Shown here: piece by piece, positions 1-7,755 of the stretch
Numbering within the stretch: the stretch's first letter is position 1
Layout: every line of letters starts with the position of its first letter
From: an uncultured Candidatus Pelagibacter sp.
GTDB lineage: Bacteria; Pseudomonadota; Alphaproteobacteria; Pelagibacterales; Pelagibacteraceae
NCBI GenBank assembly: GCA_905618805.1
Contig: CAJQSZ010000034.1
Coordinates: forward strand, 1-53,978
DNA length: 53,978 nt
Direction of reading: 5' to 3'
Notes under the pieces: generated by a model
The model's input: the letters and a program-made list of their open reading frames with translations, nothing else
What the model was told of the DNA's origin: nothing
Database searches by the model: none
Position numbers and translations under genes: made by a program

Positions 1-581
1 TTATCATAATCCCAGTTCATCTCAAATTGTCCATTAGCATCTTCGTGGTCATTTTGATATGGCCGCCAGCCCATCTTAATCATGCTATCACAAATCTCTT
101 TGATTAAATCATATCTACGCATTAATGCTGATTGGTCATAACAAGGTTTGGATTGTGTGTCTCTTGGGTCAGCAATGCTTGAACCATCTTGAGAAATTAG
201 AAAATACTCACACTCTACTCCTGACTTCATTTCTAATTTTTTTTTATTTAGTTTATTCATTTGCTCTTTAAGCATAACACGTGGTGAAGCTTTTACAGGC
301 TTACCACCCATCCATAAGTCAGATGCTAACCAACCTATTTCTTTATTCCAAGGTAGTTGAATTAAACTGTCAGGGTCTGGTATAGCAAACATATCAGTAT
401 CAGCTGGTGACATATCCAACCAAGTTGCAAACCCAGCAAACCCAGCTCCATTTTTTTGCATCTCAGAAATTGCTTCTGTTGGAACTAATTTTGATCTTAG
501 GACGCCAAATAAATCTACAAAGCTAATTAGAAAATATTTAATTTTTTTAGCTTTAGCAATTTTAGATAAATTTTTCACCAT
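1..581 (-). CDS. gmaS: Type III glutamine synthetase-like protein, probable gamma-glutamylmethylamide synthetase (partial, C-terminus off the window)
   Basis: About 193 N-terminal residues are visible, starting MVKNLSKIAKAKKIKYFLIS; the rest lies beyond the left edge. The glutamine synthetase fold is shown by the DLFGVLRSKLVP beta-grasp segment, GVECEYFL (a metal-ligand glutamate region) and NDHEDANGQFEMNWDYD. The GAGFAGFATWLDMSP segment resembles, from memory, GmaS proteins of marine bacteria more than ordinary GlnA. GmaS ligates methylamine to glutamate with ATP, the first step of the N-methylglutamate pathway. The start codon shares one base with the stop of the upstream small gene (TAATG), so the two are translationally coupled. 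It lies downstream of amt, which suits methylamine or ammonium assimilation. Family membership is secure; the GmaS rather than GlnT assignment is inference. Confidence 0.75.
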   Translation of the reverse strand, partial: MVKNLSKIAKAKKIKYFLISFVDLFGVLRSKLVPTEAISEMQKNGAGFAGFATWLDMSPADTDMFAIPDPDSLIQLPWNKEIGWLASDLWMGGKPVKASPRVMLKEQMNKLNKKKLEMKSGVECEYFLISQDGSSIADPRDTQSKPCYDQSALMRRYDLIKEICDSMIKMGWRPYQNDHEDANGQFEMNWDYD

Positions 582-733
582 TACTTAAAAAATGAAAAAA
601 TTGTTTCTTTATAATAAATTAAATTAACACTGATGATGATTATTATAGCTGCAATAACGCCATATTTTGCTTTTGGGAAAAGCACACCTATCATCTTGCT
701 TGGTCTTTGGTCTTCGTTATTATTTTCTGTCAT
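581..733 (-). CDS. Small single-pass membrane protein upstream of gmaS
   Basis: A 50-aa protein starting MTENNNEDQRPSKMIGVLF, with one hydrophobic helix (about residues 22-39, rich in Ile and Val) and a short aromatic/Lys tail. The in-frame GTG further upstream (763) falls inside a terminator hairpin, so the ATG at 733 is preferred. Its stop overlaps the gmaS start by one base. No family is recognised. Position between amt and gmaS suggests a membrane accessory or simply a coupled leader gene; no function is proposed. Confidence 0.6.
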   Translation of the reverse strand: MTENNNEDQRPSKMIGVLFPKAKYGVIAAIIIIISVNLIYYKETIFSFFK

Positions 734-748
734 ATTGAATTTTTCTAT

Positions 749-778
749 AAAAAAGGGCACCACATTAAAGTAGCGCCC
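749..778 (-). terminator. Rho-independent terminator after the amt/small-protein unit
   Basis: Read on the minus strand, GGGCGCTAC pairs with GTGGTGCCC (9 bp with two G-U pairs) around the loop TTTAAT and is followed at once by TTTTTT. It lies 15 nt beyond the stop of the 74-aa gene and ahead of the 50-aa gene, so gmaS is probably in a different transcription unit from amt or is expressed by read-through. Confidence 0.75.
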
Positions 779-793
779 AAATTTTAATTTATA

Positions 794-1018
794 TTACCAG
801 TCGGTAATATTACTTTTATGATCATTTGCGCCATGTCTTTTTCTAGCTAATCTGGCAAGTTTTTCACTTTCAGATTTGTTAGTAATGACATGCCAGCCAA
901 TCCAGAAAACTACACCTAGAATAACTAGTAAAGTTTCACTAGATCCTGCTCCCGGATAAACTGCTCCGACAACTTCCTTAGCACTTAAATGATCTATCCA
1001 GTTTGTTACTGTAGCCAT
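794..1018 (-). CDS. Small membrane protein cotranscribed with amt
   Basis: A 74-aa protein with one clear transmembrane helix (about residues 29-46, ETLLVILGVVFWIGWHV) and a basic C-terminal tail (KSESEKLARLARKRH). The start is preceded by a strong AGGAG-type ribosome site in the 12-nt gap after amt, so both genes are one operon. No family is recognised. Position directly behind an ammonium transporter suggests a regulatory or accessory subunit. There is no PII (GlnK) protein in the position where many amt genes have one. Confidence 0.7.
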   Translation of the reverse strand: MATVTNWIDHLSAKEVVGAVYPGAGSSETLLVILGVVFWIGWHVITNKSESEKLARLARKRHGANDHKSNITDW

Positions 1019-1030
1019 ATTTTTTCTCCT

Positions 1031-2431
1031 TTATCTAGTTGAAGAGGCGACTGCTTTTTCAGCATCTCTATCGTCCTCCATCATTTCATAGTCTAGTCCA
1101 GCTATTTCAACATCACGTGGTATTCTTAATTTACCAAATGCGTTAAGTATTCGAGCTAAAACATAACCAGGTAGCATTCCAAGAACTCCAAACATTATAA
1201 TTGCTCCTAGAAATTGTCCAAGCGGATTGATTGATGCATAAGTTGATCCGTCCCACATAGCTCCAACACTGTATCCAGATGAAGGATAGCCATTCAAAAC
1301 AAATCCACAAATTATAAGTCCAGCAAACCCTGCATAACCATGTACTGCTACTGCACCAACTGCATCATCAATTTTGAACTTGCGCTCAACCCAGTAATGC
1401 ATCTTATATGCAATAACAACACCGATCGCACCGATAAGCATTGCTTGTATCGGGTGATACAGATCATTACCTGCAGATGCACAGATGATACCAGCCAGTC
1501 CACTTGAGTAAGTCCAGAAAGGATCACCCTTGGCGACCACGTATCCAGCCAATAATCCACCCGATAATGACATCAGGAAGTTATAGGTTATTCCACTCAG
1601 TGTGGTTGGGGTTACATATATGTTTGTTGCCGTCCAGTATGTGACACCTTCCATTCCATACTCAGGTCCAAGATCAAATATTGGTATATTACATGCCGCA
1701 TAAAATCCCCAGAAGCCAGTATAGATTAAAAACAATCCAACTGTAACTAGCCAAGGGTTTCTTGGTCCTATATTTCTTGGCTCACCACTTGATGAGAATT
1801 TTCCAATTCTAGGTCCTAAAACGATTAGAACACCTAAAGCAAATCCACCTGCAATTGCGTGAATTACTCCTGATGCATAAGCGTCATGATATCCTAAAAT
1901 TTTGAGCATCCATCCATCAAAGTGCCATCCCCAAGCAGCATCAATTACCCAGAAAAACGAACCTATTGCAATTGCTAAAATACCAAATGCAAAAGTTGTA
2001 ATTCTTTCGATGATTGCTCCAGAAACAATTGAAGCAGCTGTCCATGAAAATAGTAGAAACGCAGCCCAGAATACTCCACTTATGTGGTCACCTAAGTTAA
2101 CCGCCATAAATTCAGAGTTGGCCAAATACCATTTTGCACTAAAAGTACTGTCATCTGTAATCAGAGCTGTACTCTCAGTCATTATTGAAGGTGCTATTCC
2201 CGGTCCTGTTGGAAATGCCCAGTAAATCCACCAACCAAAGAAAAACCAAGTGACCGTAACTAACGGTATGACCATGGTATTTTTCATTAAAGTATGTTGG
2301 TGATGTTTATAACGTGAAGCTCCAACTTCATACATACAGAAACCGACGTGAATTAAGAACATCAGTACCACTGTTACCCAGTAGTAAAACTCTGTAAATA
2401 TGACTGTAAGAGCACCTAATTGATCAGTCAT
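1031..2431 (-). CDS. amt: Ammonium transporter (Amt/MEP/Rh family)
   Basis: A 466-aa polytopic inner-membrane protein of usual Amt length with about eleven hydrophobic helices. The paired pore histidines are visible in GVIHAIAGGF and AVHGYAGFAG, and the family Trp/Gly-rich segments are present. It would import ammonium, or possibly methylammonium. The start is preceded by AAGGAGAGAGAGATT, an extended ribosome site. Downstream is a small membrane protein, then a terminator. Neighbouring synthetases of the GlnT/GmaS type suggest expression under nitrogen limitation or methylamine use, but no sigma-54 or NtrC site was recognised in the 127-nt upstream gap. Confidence 0.95.
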   Translation of the reverse strand: MTDQLGALTVIFTEFYYWVTVVLMFLIHVGFCMYEVGASRYKHHQHTLMKNTMVIPLVTVTWFFFGWWIYWAFPTGPGIAPSIMTESTALITDDSTFSAKWYLANSEFMAVNLGDHISGVFWAAFLLFSWTAASIVSGAIIERITTFAFGILAIAIGSFFWVIDAAWGWHFDGWMLKILGYHDAYASGVIHAIAGGFALGVLIVLGPRIGKFSSSGEPRNIGPRNPWLVTVGLFLIYTGFWGFYAACNIPIFDLGPEYGMEGVTYWTATNIYVTPTTLSGITYNFLMSLSGGLLAGYVVAKGDPFWTYSSGLAGIICASAGNDLYHPIQAMLIGAIGVVIAYKMHYWVERKFKIDDAVGAVAVHGYAGFAGLIICGFVLNGYPSSGYSVGAMWDGSTYASINPLGQFLGAIIMFGVLGMLPGYVLARILNAFGKLRIPRDVEIAGLDYEMMEDDRDAEKAVASSTR

Positions 2432-2530
2432 AATCTCTCTCTCCTTATTAGTTTAAGAAAGCATATGAAATTTTTAGGGGTGTGACAAACTAAACAGTCA
2501 TTAAATAAACTAGCAATGACGTCAGATTAT

Positions 2531-2554
2531 AAAAAATAATCAACCTTTGATTGA
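2531..2554 (-). terminator. Possible weak terminator between the 135-aa gene and amt
   Basis: On the minus strand TCAATC AAA GGTTGA forms a 6-bp stem (one G-U pair) followed by TTATTTTTT, just after the stop of the 135-aa gene. The stem is short and AT-rich and the loop only 3 nt, so partial termination is the most that can be claimed. Confidence 0.35.
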
Positions 2555-2558
2555 CGGA

Positions 2559-2966
2559 TTAAAATTTAAGGTAAGCTTTTTTTAAATCAACAAGCGGGTG
2601 TTTTGGAGACATTTGAAACTTAACTAAAAGCTCTCTTGCGATCATATCTCTATCTTGTTGATTGTTGGGTAATTTAATTGATTTTGGAATTGTAACCCAA
2701 CCATTTGCATTTCTACAAAATACAGCAGGTCTATCTTCCTCATAACCCATATGGACATCTTCTAACCAGTTAAGATCATCCCATCCCATAGCTTCTACAT
2801 ATTTTTTTAAGAATGGGGTAATCTTTTTATAATCAGGTAATAAGTTAACATCATATCTATATCCAATATGTTGGCCAATTAGCTTCTCTCTAGCAGTCTC
2901 TTTAAAAGTACCTAGTTTAAGTTTTTTTTCTTTTTTAACTTTTGCTTTTACTTTTTTTTTAACCAT
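2559..2966 (-). CDS. Conserved-looking hypothetical protein at the end of the mgs/glx operon
   Basis: A 135-aa soluble protein with a very Lys-rich N-terminus (MVKKKVKAKVKKEKKLKLG) and a body with EDVHMGYEEDRPAVFC and NGWVTIPKSIKL. The gap to the upstream glutamate-synthase-like gene is only 9 nt, so it belongs to that operon. I recognise no domain. The Lys-rich leader resembles the one on the neighbouring MgsC-like protein, perhaps from composition or for interaction. It is a candidate extra subunit or assembly factor of the MgsABC/GlxBCD complex; this is inference from position only. Confidence 0.75.
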   Translation of the reverse strand: MVKKKVKAKVKKEKKLKLGTFKETAREKLIGQHIGYRYDVNLLPDYKKITPFLKKYVEAMGWDDLNWLEDVHMGYEEDRPAVFCRNANGWVTIPKSIKLPNNQQDRDMIARELLVKFQMSPKHPLVDLKKAYLKF

Positions 2967-2975
2967 TTTTAATCC

Positions 2976-4400
2976 TTATATTTTATGATAATTATCAACA
3001 CCAACGGTATAGTTAGTTCCAGTCATCGGAACTTTTGCTAATGCAGACGCTTCCATTGTTAATGCAGCTAAATCTTCAGGCTCTAAAGAGTGAATGTTGG
3101 TTTTACCACAAGCTCTTGCTAAAAGTTGAGCTTCTAATGTCATTGCATGTAGGTAATTATAAACTCTTAATGCGGCATCGTCAGGATTTAATCTAGCTCT
3201 TAATTTAGGATCTTGTGTTGCAACACCAACTGGGCAACGTCCAGTATGGCAGTGATAACAGTCGCCAGCTTTAACACCCATCTCTTTTTCAAAGTTTGCT
3301 TCTGGTATATCTTTATTACAGTTCAAGGCTATTAAAGCACCGGTCCCAATTGCTATTGCATCGGCACCTAGTGCTAAAGCTTTCGCCATATCTGCACCAT
3401 CTCTAACACCGCCTGCATAAATTAAAGTTACTTGTCCAGTTTTACCAACATCATCAATGGCTCTTCTTGCTTCTCTGATTGCAGCAATACCAGGAATACC
3501 GGTATTTGCAGCAGCTATGTGAGGGCCTGCTCCAGTTGATCCTTCCATTCCATCTAAAAAGATTGAGTCAGGATTACATTTTGCAGCCATACGAACATCA
3601 TCATAAACTTTTGATGCACCTAGTTTTAATTGAATTGGCACTTTATTTTTTGTTAATTGTCTTAACTCTTCAACTTTTAGAGCTAAGTCATCTGGACCTA
3701 ACCAGTCTGGATGTCTTGCTGGAGATCTTTGATCAATACCAGATGGTAGAGATCTCATTTCTGCAACTTGATCGGTAACTTTTTGACCCATTAAATGTCC
3801 ACCCATTCCAACTTTTTGTCCTTGACCAATAAACACTTCAATTGCATCAGCAAGTTGAGCGTGATGAGGGTTAAAACCATATCTTGATTGAATACATTGG
3901 TAATACCATTTTTCAGAATATCTTCTTTCATCTGGAATCATTCCACCTTCGCCAGAGCATGTAGCACTTCCAGCCATTGTTGCTCCTCTTGCTAAAGCAG
4001 TTTTTGCTTCATAAGAAAGTGCACCAAAACTCATGCCGGTAACATATACTGGTATATCTAGCTCAATTGGGTTTTCACAGTTTGGTCCAATTATAGTTTT
4101 TGTTTCACATTTTTCTCTGTAACCTTCGATTACAAACCTTGTAAGAGTACCTGGTAAGAAAACTAAATCATCAAATGTCGGAATTTTTTTCATTAATGCC
4201 ATTCCACGCATTCTATATCTTCCAAGCTGAGCTTTAATATGTATGTCGTCTATGACTTCGGGAGTAAAAATAGCATTGTGACCTAGTAGACTTTTGTTTC
4301 TTTTTCCTTCTTCATGTAAATGAACATCAGCTTTTCCACCAACGTTATCGTTTGTTTTTTTTAATTTTTTTTCATTTTTTTTAGTTTTCTTTTTAGCCAT
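2976..4400 (-). CDS. mgsC: Glutamate-synthase FMN-domain subunit: N-methylglutamate synthase subunit C / GlxD-like
   Basis: A 474-aa protein matching the central FMN-binding domain of glutamate synthase large subunit (GltB2). Visible marks are VYVTGMSFGALS, FLDGMEGSTGAGP, IYAGGVRDGADMAKALALGA and the cluster motif with Cys381, Cys384 and Cys389 followed by PVGVATQDP, the 3Fe-4S region. The first 20 residues are an unusual Lys-rich extension. Its ATG overlaps the upstream mgsB-like stop by one base. With subunits A and B it forms a split glutamate synthase; beside GmaS/GlnT-type ligases this set is known either as N-methylglutamate synthase (MgsABC) or as GlxBCD of unclear function. The symbol is tentative. 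Confidence 0.8.
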   Translation of the reverse strand: MAKKKTKKNEKKLKKTNDNVGGKADVHLHEEGKRNKSLLGHNAIFTPEVIDDIHIKAQLGRYRMRGMALMKKIPTFDDLVFLPGTLTRFVIEGYREKCETKTIIGPNCENPIELDIPVYVTGMSFGALSYEAKTALARGATMAGSATCSGEGGMIPDERRYSEKWYYQCIQSRYGFNPHHAQLADAIEVFIGQGQKVGMGGHLMGQKVTDQVAEMRSLPSGIDQRSPARHPDWLGPDDLALKVEELRQLTKNKVPIQLKLGASKVYDDVRMAAKCNPDSIFLDGMEGSTGAGPHIAAANTGIPGIAAIREARRAIDDVGKTGQVTLIYAGGVRDGADMAKALALGADAIAIGTGALIALNCNKDIPEANFEKEMGVKAGDCYHCHTGRCPVGVATQDPKLRARLNPDDAALRVYNYLHAMTLEAQLLARACGKTNIHSLEPEDLAALTMEASALAKVPMTGTNYTVGVDNYHKI

Positions 4401-5254
4401 TATATAGCTCCTTTCTTTTCATGAGGTTCTAAATTATCATAATTCCAAAGTTTTTTCCCTGCGACTATTTTTGTCATTTTACTGACATCAAATTTTTCAC
4501 CTATCTCTGCAACTTTTAATTTTCTTTTTAGCCAGTCTTGGTCACTATCAGTTAGGTCAGCAGGAATTGCATCACTTCCAAAAGAGCCAATTTTACCACC
4601 AATAAAAATTGTTCCATCATACATTGAGTCACCTAAATTTATTCCAACATCACCTAGAATGATTATTCTTCCTCTTTGCATCATAAAACCAGTAAACGCT
4701 CCAGCATCACCACCAACAATTATAGTTCCACCTTTCATATCGATACCTGTTCTTGCACCAACACTACCTTTACAAATTAAATCACCACCTCTAATAGCAG
4801 CACCAAAACAAGACCCAGCATTTTTTTCTATAACAACTTTGCCAGCCATTAAGTTTTCAGCACAAGACCACCCAACTCTTCCATTAATTCTAACTGTAGG
4901 TCCATCACAAGAGCCCATACCAAAATAACCTAAACTTCCTTCAAAAATTAAGTTTAGTTTATTTAAAATACCAACACCTAAACTATGTTTACCTTGAGGG
5001 TTTTTGATAACAATTGTTCCATAACCTTGGCTCATTAAATTATCAATCTCTTTATTAACTTCAGCAGCTGTCATTTCTTTAACGTCAAGATCTGTTCTTT
5101 TATTAAAGTCAACATCGTAAGTACCAAAGTAGTAAAAGCTTTCAGCTTCTGAAGGGTTGAAAAACTTTTGTTGAGTTCTACCTGTTAGCACTTCGGAGTG
5201 CATACCCATTGATTGGGATTTTGATTTTTTGTCTGTTGTTTTTAGATTTGCCAT
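4400..5254 (-). CDS. mgsB: Glutamate-synthase beta-helix domain subunit: N-methylglutamate synthase subunit B / GlxC-like
   Basis: A 284-aa protein equivalent to the C-terminal GXGXG beta-helix domain of GltB (GltB3). The repeated glycine turns are visible in GGDLICKGSVGARTG, KGGTIIVGGDAGAFTG, RGRIIILGDVGINLG and GTIFIGGKIGSFG. This domain is a scaffold between the amidotransferase and FMN domains. It overlaps the mgsA-like gene by 13 nt at its start and mgsC by 1 nt at its end, so the three subunits are translationally coupled and probably made in equal amounts. Mgs versus Glx naming is uncertain for the same reason as its partners. Confidence 0.8.
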   Translation of the reverse strand: MANLKTTDKKSKSQSMGMHSEVLTGRTQQKFFNPSEAESFYYFGTYDVDFNKRTDLDVKEMTAAEVNKEIDNLMSQGYGTIVIKNPQGKHSLGVGILNKLNLIFEGSLGYFGMGSCDGPTVRINGRVGWSCAENLMAGKVVIEKNAGSCFGAAIRGGDLICKGSVGARTGIDMKGGTIIVGGDAGAFTGFMMQRGRIIILGDVGINLGDSMYDGTIFIGGKIGSFGSDAIPADLTDSDQDWLKRKLKVAEIGEKFDVSKMTKIVAGKKLWNYDNLEPHEKKGAI

Positions 5255-6186
5255 ACTTTTACCTCTCCATCATATGGATCATATGTATCAATTTCTTGAG
5301 GAAGAATTGCTCTAATCGCAATTTCTTCAGATCCCATTGCTATTAAATTATCAGATTCGTAAAGAACCAATGGTTTTGCAGCCATAGTATCTTTTGCCAT
5401 TCCTAATGAATCTTTAGTTGCAACAAAGTAAGTAAATACTCCATCTAGACCAGTTAAAGAGGCTTTCATACCTTCTTTAAGTGTTGCTCCGTCTCTTAAT
5501 TTCTTTGCAAGATATACTGCGATTAACTCTGAATCACATTCAGACATAAACCTCATACCTTCATTTTCTAAAAGTCTTCTGTTATTCCAATAATTTGTTA
5601 ATTGACCATTGTGAACTACAGACACATCGCTAAATGGATACCCCCAAAAAGGGTGAGCTGACTTAATATCTACCCCAGATTCAGTAGCCATTCTTGCATG
5701 CCCAATAGCATGAGTACCTACAATTTTATCTAAATTGTATCTATCACAAACATCTTTGGCATTACCTAAATCTTTAATAACCTCTAAAGATTTTCCCATT
5801 GAAAGTATTTCAACTCCAGGAACACTCTCAATTTTTCTAGAAAATTCTCTTAAATCTTTTTCATCATAACTAACTTCATATCTCAAAGAGTAGGGAAGTA
5901 TTCTTTCTTCTTTAATAATTTTTGCACCCATACCTAAGATATGTGACTTAACTATTTTAATTCTTTCATCATAAACAGAGGTCTCTTCACTTACAGAAGA
6001 ACTACCCTCACCAACATTTTCTCCAACCTTAAAACGCATGATAAAATTTTCTCCATCTGTATCCCCATAAAGTGCATAACCAGTAGAATCTTCTCCTCTG
6101 TGCTTTAACGCCTGAAGCATCCCTTGCAATTGAGTTCCAATATTGACTGATTTATCTTTATATATTAATCCTGCTATTCCACACAT
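5242..6186 (-). CDS. mgsA: Class II glutamine amidotransferase subunit: N-methylglutamate synthase subunit A / GlxB-like
   Basis: A 314-aa protein that begins MCGIAGLI, giving the N-terminal nucleophile Cys2 after methionine removal. GHARMATES, VVHNGQLTNYW and ECDSELIAVYLAKKL are typical of class II (Ntn) glutamine amidotransferases. It would strip the gamma-amide group from glutamine or, in the Mgs reading, methylamine from gamma-glutamylmethylamide, passing it to the FMN subunit. It follows the GlnT-like gene by 24 nt and overlaps mgsB by 13 nt. A split amidotransferase of about 300 aa is the normal size for MgsA/GlxB. Confidence 0.8.
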   Translation of the reverse strand: MCGIAGLIYKDKSVNIGTQLQGMLQALKHRGEDSTGYALYGDTDGENFIMRFKVGENVGEGSSSVSEETSVYDERIKIVKSHILGMGAKIIKEERILPYSLRYEVSYDEKDLREFSRKIESVPGVEILSMGKSLEVIKDLGNAKDVCDRYNLDKIVGTHAIGHARMATESGVDIKSAHPFWGYPFSDVSVVHNGQLTNYWNNRRLLENEGMRFMSECDSELIAVYLAKKLRDGATLKEGMKASLTGLDGVFTYFVATKDSLGMAKDTMAAKPLVLYESDNLIAMGSEEIAIRAILPQEIDTYDPYDGEVKVWQI

Positions 6187-6210
6187 ATATTTCCCCTATT
6201 TTATTAAAGA

Positions 6211-7680
6211 CTATGGTAGGCAGTCCAGATACGTATCTAGATCCCACTGAGTTGTTGCACCTAAAAATTTTTCCCATTCATCATTTTTATACCAATGAAA
6301 AACTTTATACATTTCATCTGGCATAGCTGATTTTATAACCTCATCATCTGCTAAACGATTTAAAGCCTCACCAAGACTCATTGGTAATTTTTTAACTATT
6401 TTTCCAGCAGCTTGAGCTTCGTACATACTTCTAGACTCAGGTTTTCCTGGGTCAATATTATTTGTTATTCCGTCATCAAAACATTTTAACAATCCAGAAC
6501 CCATTAAATATGGATTATGCATTGAATCAACCGAACGATATTCAAATCTTCCTGGAGCAGATACTCTTAATCCACAAGTTCTATTTTGAAATCCCCAGTC
6601 AGCGTAAACTGGTGCCCAAAAACCTGTATCCCACAATCTTCTATATGAGTTCACAGTCGAAGAACCGATTGCAGTTAAGGCGCCTAAATGCTTCATTACT
6701 CCACCGATAGCTTTTAGACCAATTTTGCCTGGTAATTGAATATCTTTAGTATCTGGCATAAAGGTATTTGTTCCACCTTCAACGTAAGTAAATACTTCAT
6801 CCATCCCTGGTAGAGATTTGTGAGATAGTTTATTAACCACATCTTTTCCACCTGTCCATAAAGACATATTGGTGTGACAACCGCTTGCTGAAACTCCCAT
6901 AAATGGTTTTGTCATAAAGCAAGCTATCAAATTAAACTCTCTAGCAACTTGCGCGCATATTTGCCTGTAAGTAGAAAGTCTATCTGCATTTCTTAAAACA
7001 TCATCGTACATCCAGTTTAATTCTAATTGTCCTGGTGCGTCCTCATGATCACCTTGAATCATATCAAAACCCATTGCTCTAGCGTATTTAAAAACCTGCA
7101 TAAAAACTGGTCTTAGGGATTCAAATTGATCTATATGATAACAATAAGGTTTAGAAAAACCTTTACCGGTAGGTGAGCCATCTTCATTTTTAGTTAACCA
7201 CATCATTTCTGGCTCTGTTCCAACTCTTAATTGGTAGCCATGTTTCTTTTTAAATTCTTGAGCATGTATTCTTAAATTTCCTCGACAATCTGAAGTTAGG
7301 TGAGCACCAGGATTTTCTCTCTCTTCTCTATTTCTGAAACAAGTAACAAATACTCTTGCAACTTTTTTATCCCAAGGAAGTTGACAGAAAGTTTCAGGAT
7401 CAGGTATGCCAACCAGCTCTTTTGCTTCTGGGCCATAACCAATATAGTCTCCATGACGATCAACAAATAAGTTTGCTGTTGCTCCATAAACTAATTGAAA
7501 TCCCTTTTCACAAGTTCTCTCCCAGTGATCAGTAGGAATGCCTTTTCCGACAACTCTTCCAGTTACAGAAATAAATTGAAAATAAATATATTCAATACCT
7601 AACTCATTAATTTTAGCTCTAACTTGTTTTACTAACTTGTCTCTACCAGGTTGCGCAACATGTTTGTCTAAATCTGTCAT
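6211..7680 (-). CDS. glnT: Type III glutamine synthetase-like protein (GlnT)
   Basis: A 489-aa complete glutamine synthetase family protein. The N-terminal beta-grasp segment carries YIYFQFISVTGRVVGKGIP; the catalytic part shows VGTEPEMMWL, GDHEDAPGQLELNW, SASGCHTNMSLW and CGLRVSAPGRFEYRSVD. It is a paralogue of the partial gene at the left edge but clearly diverged: it has HYA-type 'GATANLFVDRHGDY' where the other has 'GAGFAGFATWLDMS'. It heads the operon glnT-mgsABC-135aa and has a GA-rich ribosome site (AGGGAGAGAGATA). It may make glutamine or a gamma-glutamyl amide for the downstream split synthase; substrate cannot be settled from sequence. Confidence 0.85.
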   Translation of the reverse strand: MTDLDKHVAQPGRDKLVKQVRAKINELGIEYIYFQFISVTGRVVGKGIPTDHWERTCEKGFQLVYGATANLFVDRHGDYIGYGPEAKELVGIPDPETFCQLPWDKKVARVFVTCFRNREERENPGAHLTSDCRGNLRIHAQEFKKKHGYQLRVGTEPEMMWLTKNEDGSPTGKGFSKPYCYHIDQFESLRPVFMQVFKYARAMGFDMIQGDHEDAPGQLELNWMYDDVLRNADRLSTYRQICAQVAREFNLIACFMTKPFMGVSASGCHTNMSLWTGGKDVVNKLSHKSLPGMDEVFTYVEGGTNTFMPDTKDIQLPGKIGLKAIGGVMKHLGALTAIGSSTVNSYRRLWDTGFWAPVYADWGFQNRTCGLRVSAPGRFEYRSVDSMHNPYLMGSGLLKCFDDGITNNIDPGKPESRSMYEAQAAGKIVKKLPMSLGEALNRLADDEVIKSAMPDEMYKVFHWYKNDEWEKFLGATTQWDLDTYLDCLP

Positions 7681-7755
7681 TATCTCTCTCCCTCTAATGG
7701 ATTTTTTATTTTATGAACCGTAACTGAAAAAATTATTAGTGTCTAGACTTGAAGT

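Noticed and set aside
1019-2558. Sigma-54/NtrC site upstream of amt
   Set aside because: No GG-N10-GC element or NtrC palindrome was seen in the 127-nt gap.
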